In this document: positions 27,863 to 36,320 of the stretch, in pieces
Layout of the letters: each line of letters begins with the position of its first letter
Position numbering within the stretch: position 1 is the stretch's first letter
Assembly (NCBI GenBank): GCA_963835535.1
Contig: CAWIFL010000002.1
Location: forward strand, 372,001-436,000
From: Fen-1245 sp963835535
GTDB taxonomy: Bacteria > Gemmatimonadota > Gemmatimonadetes > Gemmatimonadales > JACORV01
Reading direction: 5' to 3'
DNA length: 64,000 nt
Program-made: the position numbers and the translations under genes
The notes under the pieces: generated by a model
Seen by the model: only the letters and a program-made list of their open reading frames with translations
Told to the model about the DNA's origin: nothing
Databases searched by the model: none

Positions 27863-27892
27863 AGACGGGGACCGCCGCAGCGGTCCCCGTCT
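27863..27892 (-). terminator. Strong hairpin after the RCC1-repeat gene
   Basis: AGACGGGGACCGC and GCGGTCCCCGTCT form a perfect 13-bp stem with a CGCA loop, 24 bp beyond the stop of the RCC1-repeat gene. There is no long U-run, but the stem is very stable; it also separates this gene from icd upstream features. Confidence 0.75.
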
Positions 27893-27915
27893 CCGGTTGC
27901 CGGGTGCGTCGAGAC

Positions 27916-29151
27916 TCAGGGCGCGACCACCGCCGTCGGAATCGTGTGGTTCTCGGTGTCCCCGGTGCCGAGCTGCCCTTCGGCGTTCCGGCCCCAGCAC
28001 TGCGCGGCGCCGTCCGCGGTGACCGCACAGCTGAACTGGCGGCCCGTGGCGATGGCCTTGTAGCTCGCACTCCCCTGGACCGGCGCCGGGACCGAGCTGT
28101 TCGCCGCCGCGCTTCCGTTGCCGAGCTCACCCTGGTTGTTGTCGCCCCAGCACGACGCCTGGCCGGCGGCGCTGATCGCGCAGACGTGGGAGAAGAAACC
28201 GCTGATCGAGAGGTAGGGTCCGCTCGCGTGCACCGCTTTCGGAGTCGAGCTGCACGGCATCGCGGGCGTGCCGCACTGCTGGATCGTCGAATCCACGCCG
28301 AGCTGGCCGTAGCAGTTCGCGCCCCAGCAGTAGAGGGAGCTGTCCCGGCCGACGGCGCAGGTGTAGTCGAACTGGCCCGCTGCCTCCACAGTGCGCGCGG
28401 CGAAGTCGCCCGCGACGCGGACCGGCAGGCCGTGCGCGGCGGTGGTCCCGTCGCCCGTCTCCCCCTGCTCGTTCCGGCCCCAGCAGTAGGTCGCGCCGCT
28501 GCGCGTCACGCCGCACGTGTGGTAGTAGCCCGCGCTGATCGTGCGGAACGACAGGCCGCCGGCCACCAGAGCCGGCGCCGTGTGGCCGCCGGTCAGCGAT
28601 GCCCCGGTCCCGAGCCTGCCTCCGGCGTTGCTGCCCCAGCAGTACGCCGCGCCGGTCGTGGACACGGCGCAGGCATGCGTGAAGCCGGCGCTGATCGTCT
28701 GGAACGCCACGCCCTCCGCCGCGACGCGCTCAGGCCGATCGGCCGACGCCTGACTTCCGGTCCCGAGCTGACCCTGGGCTCCCGTGCCCCAGCAGTAGGC
28801 GGTGCCCACCGTCGTGACGCCGCAGGTGAAGTTGTTCCCCGCGCTGATCACGCTGAAGGCGAAGCCGCCCTCGACGCGCACCGGCTTGGTGCTGCACCTC
28901 GTGCCGGCCTCGGAGCAGGCCTCCCGGACGGACGGATTCCCCAGCTGGCCCTCGTCGTTGCGGCCCCAGCAGTAGGCCACGTGCTGCGCGGTGATCCCGC
29001 AGGCGTGACTCGTACCGGCGCTGACCGACTGGAAGACCAGGGGAGGTGTCTGGGCCGGCGAGATCACGAAGCCGGCACTGGCCGCGAGGCCGACCGCCGC
29101 GGAGAAACCGGCACCAGCAATTCTGCGAAGAGCGTTGCAAAGAACTGACAT
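27916..29151 (-). CDS. Secreted RCC1-repeat (beta-propeller) protein
   Basis: 411 residues: a signal peptide (FSAAVGLAASAGFVISPAQ) then about seven RCC1-type repeats of ~50 residues, each with a CGI/CAV turn and a CWGxNxxGQLG core (for example AYCWGRNDEGQLGN, YCWGANCYGQLGVD). Paired cysteines in each blade suggest disulfides in the periplasm or outside the cell. Bacterial RCC1/BLIP-II-like proteins often bind proteins, but no partner is visible here. Function unknown. Confidence 0.85.
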   Translation of the reverse strand: MSVLCNALRRIAGAGFSAAVGLAASAGFVISPAQTPPLVFQSVSAGTSHACGITAQHVAYCWGRNDEGQLGNPSVREACSEAGTRCSTKPVRVEGGFAFSVISAGNNFTCGVTTVGTAYCWGTGAQGQLGTGSQASADRPERVAAEGVAFQTISAGFTHACAVSTTGAAYCWGSNAGGRLGTGASLTGGHTAPALVAGGLSFRTISAGYYHTCGVTRSGATYCWGRNEQGETGDGTTAAHGLPVRVAGDFAARTVEAAGQFDYTCAVGRDSSLYCWGANCYGQLGVDSTIQQCGTPAMPCSSTPKAVHASGPYLSISGFFSHVCAISAAGQASCWGDNNQGELGNGSAAANSSVPAPVQGSASYKAIATGRQFSCAVTADGAAQCWGRNAEGQLGTGDTENHTIPTAVVAP

Positions 29152-29231
29152 GGCGCACCCCGAAGAGGGCTACGCCATGTCGGAAGGTCAAAAACCGTGC
29201 CGGGTTAGCGAAACAGGACCGGCTGTGTCGC

Positions 29232-29609
29232 TTACTTGGACTTCGCGGCTGCCTTGCTGGATACGGCCACCTTGCTGCTCGCGGCCACCTTGCCGGTCGC
29301 GGCCACCTTGCCGTTCGCGGCTGCCTTGCCGTTCGCGGCTGCCTTGCCGTTCGCGGCTGCCTTGCTCCGCCGGGCCCAGTGCTCCCGGTCGGTCATGGCG
29401 CGGTGGGCGAGGTGGTTCGAGTAGTACGCCACGATCCGCTCCTGCACCGAGGCGCGAGTGTCCCGCGAGGCGGTGTGGAACGGGGCGTAGCGGTTGCCGT
29501 CGTGGGAGACGGTGAACCACCACCACGCCTCGGGCTGCGAGCCGTTGGGCTCCTCCCGCAGGCAGGCGTAGGTGCGGTTGTCGTGGACAAAGGTGAAGGA
29601 CCGGAGCAT
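29232..29609 (-). CDS. Small protein with Lys-Ala hexapeptide-repeat tail
   Basis: 125 residues. The N-terminal ~80 residues (SFTFVHDNRTYACLREEPN, WWWFTVSHDGNRYAPFH) look like a small folded domain I do not recognise. The C-tail is KAAANG repeated, decaying to KVAATG/KVAASS, and resembles histone-H1-like or nucleic-acid-binding tails. ATG 29609 has AAAGGAG upstream. Confidence 0.7.
   Translation of the reverse strand: MLRSFTFVHDNRTYACLREEPNGSQPEAWWWFTVSHDGNRYAPFHTASRDTRASVQERIVAYYSNHLAHRAMTDREHWARRSKAAANGKAAANGKAAANGKVAATGKVAASSKVAVSSKAAAKSK
29236..29367. repeat. Coding 18-bp tandem repeat
   Basis: About seven tandem 18-bp units (plus-strand TTGCCGTTCGCGGCTGCC and variants) encode the KAAANG hexapeptides. 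Three units are nearly identical, showing recent expansion. Confidence 0.85.
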
Positions 29610-29795
29610 CGGGTCTCCTTTGGGCGAAACGAAATCTAATCAGGGGGGGAAGACCGTTGCTTGCTGGCGCCCCGCTGCGACCGGCGCGAGCTGGCCGCGC
29701 TGGCGTAAGCTCAAGCGCCATATCCGATTAACCGACTCCCCATGAGGATCACGCCGGTCTGACGCTTTGGTCCCAAACCAGACACTGAAGCGCGC

Positions 29796-30191
29796 TTGCT
29801 GCGCGCGTCGGTGCCCGCGACTACGGCGACCGCAACCGCCACCTTCACCAACAGCAGCTGCAGGACGGCGCACTACATGACGACGGGCTCGTCGCGCTTC
29901 GTTGCGGCGCGCGGGCGTCTGCAACAGAATTGGTCCATCGTGACGGAGTCCGCCAATCGAGGATTCCAGCTCAAGGCGGAGCAGAGCCGGCCGTCCGCCA
30001 GCCGGCCGGTGTGGCGCCGACGCCTCCGGTGCGTCTCCGCCGCGCTTCTGGTCGGACCGAGGCAGCAGCTGGCGGATCTGAGGCCGGGCCGCGACACCGT
30101 TGCCGTCTGGGGCACTGCCATCGCGAATGGAAGGCTCAAGGTCTGGCAGCTCGCGAGCCAGGGCCGCGCGGTGGAGGAAGCCGCGCCGTGA
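29796..30191 (+). CDS. Doubtful small ORF ahead of the DUF2255-like gene
   Basis: 131 codons, whose TGA overlaps the next GTG start (GTGA), the same coupling used by many gene pairs here. The last ~45 codons have coding-like third positions (QQLADLRPGRDTVAVWG), but the N-terminal part is low-complexity. No family is recognised. The surrounding 29610-30187 stretch otherwise shows no clear gene. Confidence 0.25.
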   Translation: MLRASVPATTATATATFTNSSCRTAHYMTTGSSRFVAARGRLQQNWSIVTESANRGFQLKAEQSRPSASRPVWRRRLRCVSAALLVGPRQQLADLRPGRDTVAVWGTAIANGRLKVWQLASQGRAVEEAAP

Positions 30192-30580
30192 CGAAAAGCC
30201 CGCGTACGCCTCTGAGGCTGCCTCGCCGAGTCGTGACGGCCCTGCGCGATGGCACGACCCTGCGGATCCGTGCCGGCGCGGGCCGTCATCGCTTCATCGG
30301 TATCTGGGTCGTGGTCGTGGAGGGTCGCGTCTTCGTGCGGTCGTGGAGCCTCAAGCCGCGCAGCTGGTGGCGGAGTCTGCTGATCGAGCCGGTCGGGGCG
30401 ATCCAGGTGGCCGGCAGGACGGTCGCGGTCCGCGCCGTGCGGACGCGCAGCGAGCGCCTGAAGGACGCGGTGAGCCGCGCGTACCTGGAGAAGTACGGCT
30501 CGGGCGGATCGCTCAGGTACGCCCGCGATCTGGGGAGCGCGAAGTCACGCGCGACCACCACGGAGCTCGTGCCGCTGTGA
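30188..30580 (+). CDS. DUF2255-like protein
   Basis: 130 residues. The core TLRIRAGAGRHRFIGIWVV followed by VFVRSWSLKPRSWW and a C-terminal AYLEKYGSGGSLRYARDL resembles DUF2255 proteins, which are small, uncharacterised and FMN-binding-like in fold. The GTG start is coupled to the ORF ahead; the next gene starts 27 bp later. Confidence 0.65.
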   Translation: MTKSPRTPLRLPRRVVTALRDGTTLRIRAGAGRHRFIGIWVVVVEGRVFVRSWSLKPRSWWRSLLIEPVGAIQVAGRTVAVRAVRTRSERLKDAVSRAYLEKYGSGGSLRYARDLGSAKSRATTTELVPL

Positions 30581-30607
30581 CGCGGCGCCCCGGAAGGAGG
30601 AGCAATC

Positions 30608-31021
30608 ATGTCTCTGATGCGCGTCGTGATCGCCGGTGCGGTTGGCGGATTCCTCTCGATCTTCACCAGTTGGCTCGTCACGGGCTACCTGTTCCATGGA
30701 TATCAGCGACGGACGCCCGAGGCGTGGCGTCCCGAGGGACCGAAGCAGTACGCCACCAGCAGCATCATTCAGGTGCTGGGGGGTGCAGCGGTCGGACTGC
30801 TCTGGTTCGCGACCGGCGGGGCCGGGCGCCTCGGCACGACATCGTGGCTTCTGGGGGGCGTGCTGTTCGGCGGTCTGGCCTGGCTCGCGGTCGCGTGTCC
30901 CATTCACGTCACCACGGCGGTCTACGTGAAGGTGCATCGCGGCGTCGTGGCGGGCCTGTTGCTCGACTCGCTGCTCGCCTTGTGCGTCGTGGGGTGCGCC
31001 TGCGCCTGGGGCGCGTCCTGA
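30608..31021 (+). CDS. Small integral membrane protein
   Basis: 137 residues with about four hydrophobic segments (VVIAGAVGGFLSIFTSWLV, SIIQVLGGAAVGLLWF, WLLGGVLFGGLAWLAV, LLLDSLLALCVVGCAC). A very good ribosome site (GGAAGGAGGAG) precedes ATG 30608. Function unknown. Confidence 0.65.
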   Translation: MSLMRVVIAGAVGGFLSIFTSWLVTGYLFHGYQRRTPEAWRPEGPKQYATSSIIQVLGGAAVGLLWFATGGAGRLGTTSWLLGGVLFGGLAWLAVACPIHVTTAVYVKVHRGVVAGLLLDSLLALCVVGCACAWGAS

Positions 31022-31076
31022 GGGAGGCCGTTCTGCGTCCGAGGACACATGAGGTTCGGTGAGTCCGGGGGATAGC

Positions 31077-31343
31077 GGGGGGATAGAGAGTCACGCCCTT
31101 CTGCGGGGCAAGCGCATGGTCTGGGGCGGGCGGGCCCCCGTGCGCGCCGCGCTCTACATGGCCGCGCTCGTGGCCGCCCGGCGCAACCCCGTGATCCGGA
31201 CTTTCTACGCGCGCCTCCGGGCCGCCGGCAAGCCGGCCAAGGTGGCCCTCGTCGCCTGCATGCGAAAGCTGCTCCCCATCCTCAACGCGATCCTCCGCAC
31301 CGGCACCCCCTGGCGCCCCGTCGGAGCCGGAGCTACCTCGTGA
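31077..31343 (+). pseudogene. C-terminal remnant of an IS110-type transposase
   Basis: About 85 residues match the conserved C-terminal transposase_20 region of IS110-family enzymes: LRGKRMVWGGRAPVRAALY, then NPVIRTFYARL, AGKPAKVALVACMRKLL and LNAILR. The N-terminal RuvC-like (DEDD) domain and the rest of the element are absent, so this is a dead fragment left by a past insertion and deletion. Confidence 0.85.
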
Positions 31344-31390
31344 TCAAGACAGGTGCTAACGCTTCGAGGCTAGAGTTGGGAGAAAGCCAC

Positions 31391-32002
31391 ATGATGCGAC
31401 GTCCATATGTCGCCGTACTCTTATCACTCTTCATTACGGCAGCCGTATCCGCACAAAACCCGGAGTCTGCGCCACGCGCCATCCTGCTCCCGGATACCAT
31501 GGGCGCCAACTTCGCCGTGGCGGACACTCTCACCGGGACAAGCGGGCCCGCAGACTTCGACTTCCTCGTGGGCACGTGGCGCTTCACGTTCCAAGCGCGG
31601 CGGCGTGATGGCTCGTTTGCTCTTGCGTTCACCGGCCACTGGGTTTTCACGAAGAAGCAGACCGGAGGCCAGGGGGTGCTGCTGGAGGATCACTGGCGGC
31701 CGGACGACCCGAGCTTGACCTGGGACGCCGGCACTTGGACCTATCGCGCGTACAACCCGGAACGCAAAATCTGGGAGATGCAGGGAATAAACACCAACAT
31801 CGGCGCCTGGCAGCCGGGGCTGATGTGGACCGCTGGAGACAGCCGATTGCTCACTGAATGGTATGGGCCGATGCTGGTGCGTTATCGCTACTTTGCCATC
31901 GAACCGGACAAGTTTCTCTGGCGCGCCGATGCCACATTCGATCGCGGAAGAACCTGGATCACGGACTACTGGACAATGGAAGTGCACCGAATCTCGCGGT
32001 GA
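31391..32002 (+). CDS. Exported DUF1579-like protein
   Basis: 203 residues, with signal peptide MMRRPYVAVLLSLFITAAVS before AQ. The core FDFLVGTWRFTFQARRRDG, HWRPDDPSLTWDAG and TWITDYWTMEVHRI resembles lipocalin-like DUF1579 proteins. Base composition is less GC-rich than the chromosomal genes around it, which suggests recent acquisition. GGGAG lies upstream of the ATG. Confidence 0.65.
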   Translation: MMRRPYVAVLLSLFITAAVSAQNPESAPRAILLPDTMGANFAVADTLTGTSGPADFDFLVGTWRFTFQARRRDGSFALAFTGHWVFTKKQTGGQGVLLEDHWRPDDPSLTWDAGTWTYRAYNPERKIWEMQGINTNIGAWQPGLMWTAGDSRLLTEWYGPMLVRYRYFAIEPDKFLWRADATFDRGRTWITDYWTMEVHRISR

Positions 32003-32056
32003 AAGCCGTCGATTGCCTGTGGAGCCTCCGCCGCCATTCACTTAACCCGTGCCTGC

Positions 32057-32146
32057 AGCGGCGGGCGTCTTCGGCCGGTACTGGCTGGTGAGTTGACCTG
32101 AGGTTATGCAGGTGTTGTGTGGCTGGCGGGCGTGAGGCCCGCCGCT
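32057..32146. other. Intergenic region with nested inverted repeats
   Basis: AGCGGCGGGC (32057-32066) is complementary to GCCCGCCGCT (32137-32146), and a tighter GGCGGGC-gtgag-GCCCGCC hairpin lies at 32125-32143. It sits between two small exported-protein genes. It may be a terminator or remnant of a small mobile repeat. Confidence 0.4.
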
Positions 32147-32161
32147 GGGGGGTAGTAGCAA

Positions 32162-32635
32162 GTGCTCAAGTCTTTCCTAACCTGGCGGCTCGTCGCAGTG
32201 ATCGGGTGCGGCGCCGTTGTCGCGTGCGGCACACCGCCTGACTACGGCATGACGTGCGGCCCGCCGCTCGCAATCTCAGGCGGTCGCCTGCTTCACGCCG
32301 GGGATGTGGTGGTTTCGGTTGGGGAAGAGGCCGCTCGCCTGGGCGGACACCTCCTGGTGTCCCGCGACGGTTTAGCACGGGACACGCAGAACGCGGTGGA
32401 GGTCAGCGCCCCGAACGGCTTTTCCGCACGCTGCTGGACGTCCTCGGGCGGACCGGTACAGATCGGGCTAGACACGTTTCGGACCGCCCAGGTCCGACTT
32501 CACGGCCCTGACTCGGTCACTGTGCTTGTACGGAGCACCGGTGGCCGAGACCTCACGGGCGTGCGTGTCGCGCCGGCGCCAGGACGCATCGACACCGTCG
32601 CGTGGGCGCCGAGCTGGATGAGCGGGGCGAAGTGA
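32162..32635 (+). CDS. Putative small lipoprotein
   Basis: 157 residues. A short hydrophobic N-terminus ends in VVACG, a plausible lipobox, followed by a soluble domain with a beta-rich look (VVVSVGEEAARLGGHLLVS; VRLHGPDSVTVLVRS). GTG start at 32162. No family recognised. Confidence 0.5.
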   Translation: MLKSFLTWRLVAVIGCGAVVACGTPPDYGMTCGPPLAISGGRLLHAGDVVVSVGEEAARLGGHLLVSRDGLARDTQNAVEVSAPNGFSARCWTSSGGPVQIGLDTFRTAQVRLHGPDSVTVLVRSTGGRDLTGVRVAPAPGRIDTVAWAPSWMSGAK

Positions 32636-32851
32636 AGCGATACGGCCTCCGGTGGCGCGGGATCGCCCCCTTGCTCTACCACGTCCACCTTGCTCCAGCT
32701 GCGGGGGGAAGTCGGGCGGCAGCGCCCCGAGAGGCCTCGCGCCGCCTGGGGTTCCAGACGCCAACAGGATTCCCAGACCCGATTCGCCCCGGCGCGGAGA
32801 GGTTTCAACCGAGTTTGGGCACAGAACGGGCACAGTAGCCCCCGAAACGCC

Positions 32852-32876
32852 GATGGCCGCCGAAGCGGCCACCATC
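32852..32876 (-). terminator. Candidate terminator of tRNA-Leu
   Basis: Minus-strand GATGG-t-GGCCGC and GCGGCCATC form a stem closed by a TTCG tetraloop, 25 bp beyond the tRNA 3' end. Confidence 0.6.
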
Positions 32877-32901
32877 GCGAAAACCCTTGTCCTGCTTGGA
32901 A

Positions 32902-32984
32902 TGCCCGAGGTGAGAGTCGAACTCACACGCCGTTGCCGGCACGGGATTTTGAGTCCCGCGTGTCTGCCATTCCACCACTCGGGC
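32902..32984 (-). tRNA. tRNA-Leu(CAA)
   Basis: 83 bases with a 7-bp acceptor stem (GCCCGAG/CTCGGGC), discriminator A, and anticodon stem CGGGA/TCCCG around loop CTCAAAA, giving anticodon CAA. A long variable arm (GTGCCGGCAACGGC) and T-arm TGAGTTCGACTCTCA mark a class II leucine tRNA. CCA is not encoded. Its 5' half (32945-32984) is the left attachment core of the adjacent element, so the bases upstream of the tRNA now belong to the element. Confidence 0.93.
32945..32984. repeat. attL core (40-bp direct repeat)
   Basis: Identical over 40 bp to 46609-46648 and equal to the 5' half of tRNA-Leu through the anticodon loop. Together with the adjacent integrase gene this marks the left end of the integrated element. 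Confidence 0.9.
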
Positions 32985-33040
32985 AAGCTGTTGCTGCGCT
33001 ACATCTTCGCGGGTTGAGGCTCTGAGGGCGTACCCCCCGT

Positions 33041-33061
33041 TTGGCACGATGTTGGCACGAT
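33041..33061. promoter_or_regulatory. Candidate integrase arm sites (left)
   Basis: TTGGCACGAT occurs twice (33041-33050 and 33052-33061), spaced 11 bp, between attL core and the integrase gene. A similar pair lies inside the right end (46473-46492). Confidence 0.5.
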
Positions 33062-33148
33062 CGAGCCGGAGTCCGCTTCTGGCTCCGCATCCTAGCACCT
33101 TCGCCCCCAACTCTCTAGGGACAAAACCGACAGAACTGCCAATACTCC

Positions 33149-34261
33149 TCACGCGGGCACTCCCTCAGGCGTCGGGGGCGCAGCGGGCGCGTGGAGCTTC
33201 TTCACAGCGGCACGCAGGTCGTCCTCGGTGGTAATCGCGTACCGCTGGTACATGGAGTCGGTGCGGTGGCCGACGAGGCGCTTGGCGATGCTGCGCGGCA
33301 CGCCGCCCGTCTCCAGGGCGCGCACGGCCGAGCGCCGGAAGTCGTGCGGGCGCTTGGGCCGGCCATCGGCGCCAAGCACCCCGGCCTTCCTACAGGCGGC
33401 GCGCCACGGCGCGTAGAAGCGCGACTCGCTGAGCGGCTTCCCCTCGACGTGGAACACGAACGGGACGGGCTTGCCGGTGCGCTGCTCCACAGCATCGGTC
33501 GCCGCGCGGCGCCGCTCCAGCGCGGCCAGGACGGTTGGTGCCTCGGCGAAGGGATAGAGCCGGGCGTCGCTGTTCTTCGTGGTGTACCGCTCCAGGCGCA
33601 CGAGGCCGCGGTCCCAATCCACCTGGCCCCACTCCAGCAGCCGCAGCTCGCTCTTGCAGCGCCAGCCCATCGTGATCGCCATGTCGCCCATGTCCTGCCA
33701 GTAGTCGGGCAGCTCGGGCCGCAGGAGCGCCCATTCCCAGTCTTCCACGAACTCGCACCGCGCGTTCTGAATCTCGCCCATCCGGGGGAACGGCACCCGG
33801 TAGGGCAGCAGCCCGCGCTCAACGGCGAGGTTAAGACTGCGCTTCACGCTGGCGAGTTCCTTCTGCACCGTCGAGCGGGCCGCGCTGGCCTCCAGGCGGG
33901 CCGTGAGGTACTGGTGCAGCCGGTCGGCGGTGAGGCGGGACACCTTGCACCGCTCGCCGAACACGGCCTCGACGGCCGCGAAGGCGCGCTCGGCCCGGTC
34001 CCAGCTCTTACGCCCGCGCTGGGTGTAGTCCTCTTTCAGAATCGCGCGGAGTTCCGCGAGCGTGAGCTTCTCCCCTTCCCGTCCGGTGGGTCGGCCCTCG
34101 GCGACGGCGGCTTGCCGCCGCTGCAACACCTTGAGGGCGTCCTTCTCCGAGCCGCGCACCGTCTCCGACTTCGGCCGGCCGTCCTCGTACCAGCGGACTT
34201 GGTAGCCGCGTCCGCGCTGGCGGATCATCCCGTCGCCGTACTTCCGGCGTGGGGCGCTCAT
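33149..34261 (-). CDS. int: Tyrosine recombinase (integrase)
   Basis: Site-specific recombinase of the element, 370 residues. The N-terminal part has an arm-binding-like segment (MIRQRGRGYQVRWYEDGR) and a SAM-like core-binding domain. The catalytic domain has Arg in WRCKSELRLLEW, Lys in YTTKNSDARL, HDFRRSAVR, GHRTDSMYQ and the nucleophile Tyr in QRYAI. The ATG 34261 overlaps the RHH stop. It lies next to attL, as expected. Confidence 0.93.
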   Translation of the reverse strand: MSAPRRKYGDGMIRQRGRGYQVRWYEDGRPKSETVRGSEKDALKVLQRRQAAVAEGRPTGREGEKLTLAELRAILKEDYTQRGRKSWDRAERAFAAVEAVFGERCKVSRLTADRLHQYLTARLEASAARSTVQKELASVKRSLNLAVERGLLPYRVPFPRMGEIQNARCEFVEDWEWALLRPELPDYWQDMGDMAITMGWRCKSELRLLEWGQVDWDRGLVRLERYTTKNSDARLYPFAEAPTVLAALERRRAATDAVEQRTGKPVPFVFHVEGKPLSESRFYAPWRAACRKAGVLGADGRPKRPHDFRRSAVRALETGGVPRSIAKRLVGHRTDSMYQRYAITTEDDLRAAVKKLHAPAAPPTPEGVPA

Positions 34262-34416
34262 CGGCTCCCCCGCTTCCCGCTGAGGTACTGCCGCAGCGCG
34301 GCCTCGACCAGCTCGGCCATCGAGACGCCGCGGCGCACGGCTTCGAGCTTCAACCGCTTGTGCAGCTCCACCGGCACGCGCGCCCCGAACAGCTTGTAAC
34401 CCGGTTTCGCAATCAT
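34258..34416 (-). CDS. Ribbon-helix-helix DNA-binding protein
   Basis: 52 residues: KLFGARVPVELHKRLKLEA then RRGVSMAELVEAALRQYL, a strand followed by two helices typical of Arc/CopG/MetJ-type repressors. The ATG 34416 is favoured over an upstream TTG because it begins at the domain. The stop overlaps the integrase start, so it probably controls int expression. A palindromic site lies just upstream. Confidence 0.75.
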   Translation of the reverse strand: MIAKPGYKLFGARVPVELHKRLKLEAVRRGVSMAELVEAALRQYLSGKRGSR

Positions 34417-34426
34417 CCTGCGGCCC

Positions 34427-34449
34427 CTTGTTCGAGTTGTTAACAAGGT
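34427..34449. promoter_or_regulatory. Palindromic operator candidate upstream of RHH-int
   Basis: CCTTGTT and AACAAGG are inverted around a 9-bp centre that includes TTGTTAACAA, itself a palindrome. It sits 10 bp before the RHH start and could be its autoregulatory site. Confidence 0.5.
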
Positions 34450-34476
34450 ACGCTAGATGCGCTGGGGCAGCAAGCC

Positions 34477-34788
34477 TCACCGCGACGCCAGCCACCGACT
34501 CAGCCCCGCGGCACTCACCCGCACGGTGCCTCCTGGCAGATACGTCTTGAGGAAGGGCAGCTCCTGCCGGTGGTCGGTGAGCCAGCGTTTCGGCACGCCC
34601 AGCCGCTGGGCCGCTTCCTCCAGGGTCAACATCACGTCCGGGGCGGGGCGCGTCGCCGGCCAGCCGTCCACCGATTCCAGCTCGGCGAGCACCGTGCGCA
34701 GCGTGACGGCGAGCGGTGCCATTGCGGCGAACTTATCGGCCTCGACGGCCCGGGCCGCGAGCTGGCCAGCCCACTCCTCGCGGGTCAC
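34477..34788 (-). CDS. Excisionase-like helix-turn-helix protein
   Basis: 103 residues. The C-terminal half, LTLEEAAQRLGVPKRWLTDH then a wing GGTVRVSAAGLSRWL, is a MerR/excisionase-type winged HTH. The GTG start overlaps the DUF3987 stop (GTGA). Its position between replication and integration genes fits an excisionase or directionality factor. Confidence 0.75.
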   Translation of the reverse strand: MTREEWAGQLAARAVEADKFAAMAPLAVTLRTVLAELESVDGWPATRPAPDVMLTLEEAAQRLGVPKRWLTDHRQELPFLKTYLPGGTVRVSAAGLSRWLASR

Positions 34789-36320
34789 GCGCCCACCAGC
34801 CCCGGGTAAACGTCCCATCGCTCGGCGGGGCGCCCGGGCCGCTTCTCGTCCAGCGCCGGCCGAATCCAACCGCGCTCCTCCAGCACGGCGAGCGCCGCCT
34901 TGGCGGTCTCGGGGCTGAGCGTCGCGTTGCTGCGGTAGGCGTCGCGGGTGGTGAACGTCGTCAGGCCCTCGCGCTTGATCCAGTCGAGTATGATCCCGGC
35001 GTCGAACAGCGCCGGGTTAGCGCCCATCATGCCGAAGGCGGCCAGGGCGTGCTCCGCCGCGTACGCCCCGAGCTGCACGGCAGCGGCCATCGTCGCGGCC
35101 TCGACGGTCGGTGCGATCCGGCCCGACGCCGCTCCCTCGACCGCGTGCAGCACGCCAGCCAGGCGCGCCACGAGTCCTGGGAGCTTTCCCGCCCAGTCGC
35201 GGAGCGCCGCGTAGCGCCCGCCGGGCGCGAGTTCAGCTTCGACCGCGAGTGCGAAGGCGTGCCACTCCGCGAAGGCGTCCGGTGCCAGCGTGAACGGCTC
35301 GGCTTGCGCGGGCCACCGGCAGAGCCACCGCACCGTGTCCCGATACCTTGTCCGCACCAACGCCGACACCGGGGGGCCGTCGAAGGTGCGCTCTCCGACG
35401 ACCGATCGCGGCACCGCGTACAAGAAGCGCGCGAGCAACCCCCGTTCCCGGAACGTCCGATCCCGCGCCAGTCCGTGCAGCACGTCCGGTTGCACCGCCA
35501 GCGCGACGGTAAGCGCCGGATTGGCCACGGTGACGGGCGCCGCGTGGCGCCGGTCCACCCGCAGTTCGTCGCCGGCGTGCGCTTTCAAGTAGCACTCGAA
35601 GTTGGGGGCGCCGTCCTTCGAGTACCGCTTGAGCAGGGCGAGCACGTCGCCCTCCGGGCTGAACACGGCGAGCCGGCCCCCCTGCTCCGCCAACCCATGC
35701 GCGACGGCTTCCGGCGTCGCGTCGCTCATCAGCACGCGCGGCTCCGCGGGAACGGCTGCGGCGCGGGCCGCGACGGCGAGCGCCTGCACGTCGGCCTGGA
35801 GTCGCGCCCGCTGCTCCCCCGGCGCCTTCGCCAGCTTCGCCTCGCAGTCGGCCAGCTCCCGCGCCTGGACGCGGGCGCGACTCTGCGCGTCGGCGATCTG
35901 CGGCCCCAGCTCGGCGAGCAACTCGCGCTCGTAATCCACCAGCGGCGTCTCCGCGTCCTCAAACACGCTGCTCTTTCGTGTGCCCGAGGGCATGGCCACG
36001 ACGGCGAAGATGTTGAGCGGCTCCCGGTAGTCCGGCCGCACGGTGAGCGTGGTTTTCCGGGCTACGGCCGCCGCCGCGACGGCGAGCGCGAGCACTCCCG
36101 GTAGGTCGGCCGGCACCTCCGCGAAGGCCGCCAGCGCGCGCACATAGTCGGCGAGCACCGGCGGCAGCGCGTCCACCGGGAACGGCGGCACCGTACCGGC
36201 GTCCAACTCGACCGGCGCTTCCCACGCCCCGGTGTTGCTGAGCGGCTCGGCTCCGGCGCCAGCGATGGCCCGCACGGCGGCGTCGTACTGCGCCTCGCTG
36301 AGTGGCTTCGTCGCCGTCAC
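34785..36320 (-). CDS. DUF3987 (YfjI-like) replication protein
   Basis: 511 residues. DUF3987 proteins are RecA-like ATPases found in phages and islands in the place of primase-helicases. Seen here: LNIFAVVAMPSGTRKSSVF (a Walker-A-like segment with SGTRKS), RVLMSDATPEAVAHGLAEQ, VFSPEGDVL and a C-terminal winged-helix region. Probably drives replication of the excised element. Confidence 0.85.
   Translation of the reverse strand: MTATKPLSEAQYDAAVRAIAGAGAEPLSNTGAWEAPVELDAGTVPPFPVDALPPVLADYVRALAAFAEVPADLPGVLALAVAAAAVARKTTLTVRPDYREPLNIFAVVAMPSGTRKSSVFEDAETPLVDYERELLAELGPQIADAQSRARVQARELADCEAKLAKAPGEQRARLQADVQALAVAARAAAVPAEPRVLMSDATPEAVAHGLAEQGGRLAVFSPEGDVLALLKRYSKDGAPNFECYLKAHAGDELRVDRRHAAPVTVANPALTVALAVQPDVLHGLARDRTFRERGLLARFLYAVPRSVVGERTFDGPPVSALVRTRYRDTVRWLCRWPAQAEPFTLAPDAFAEWHAFALAVEAELAPGGRYAALRDWAGKLPGLVARLAGVLHAVEGAASGRIAPTVEAATMAAAVQLGAYAAEHALAAFGMMGANPALFDAGIILDWIKREGLTTFTTRDAYRSNATLSPETAKAALAVLEERGWIRPALDEKRPGRPAERWDVYPGLVGA

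Noticed and set aside
29260..29370. CRISPR-like regular repeats
   Set aside because: Units are contiguous 18-bp codon repeats with no spacers and lie inside an ORF.
31059..31343. Functional IS110 transposase
   Set aside because: Only the C-terminal region is present and no catalytic DEDD domain lies upstream in any frame.
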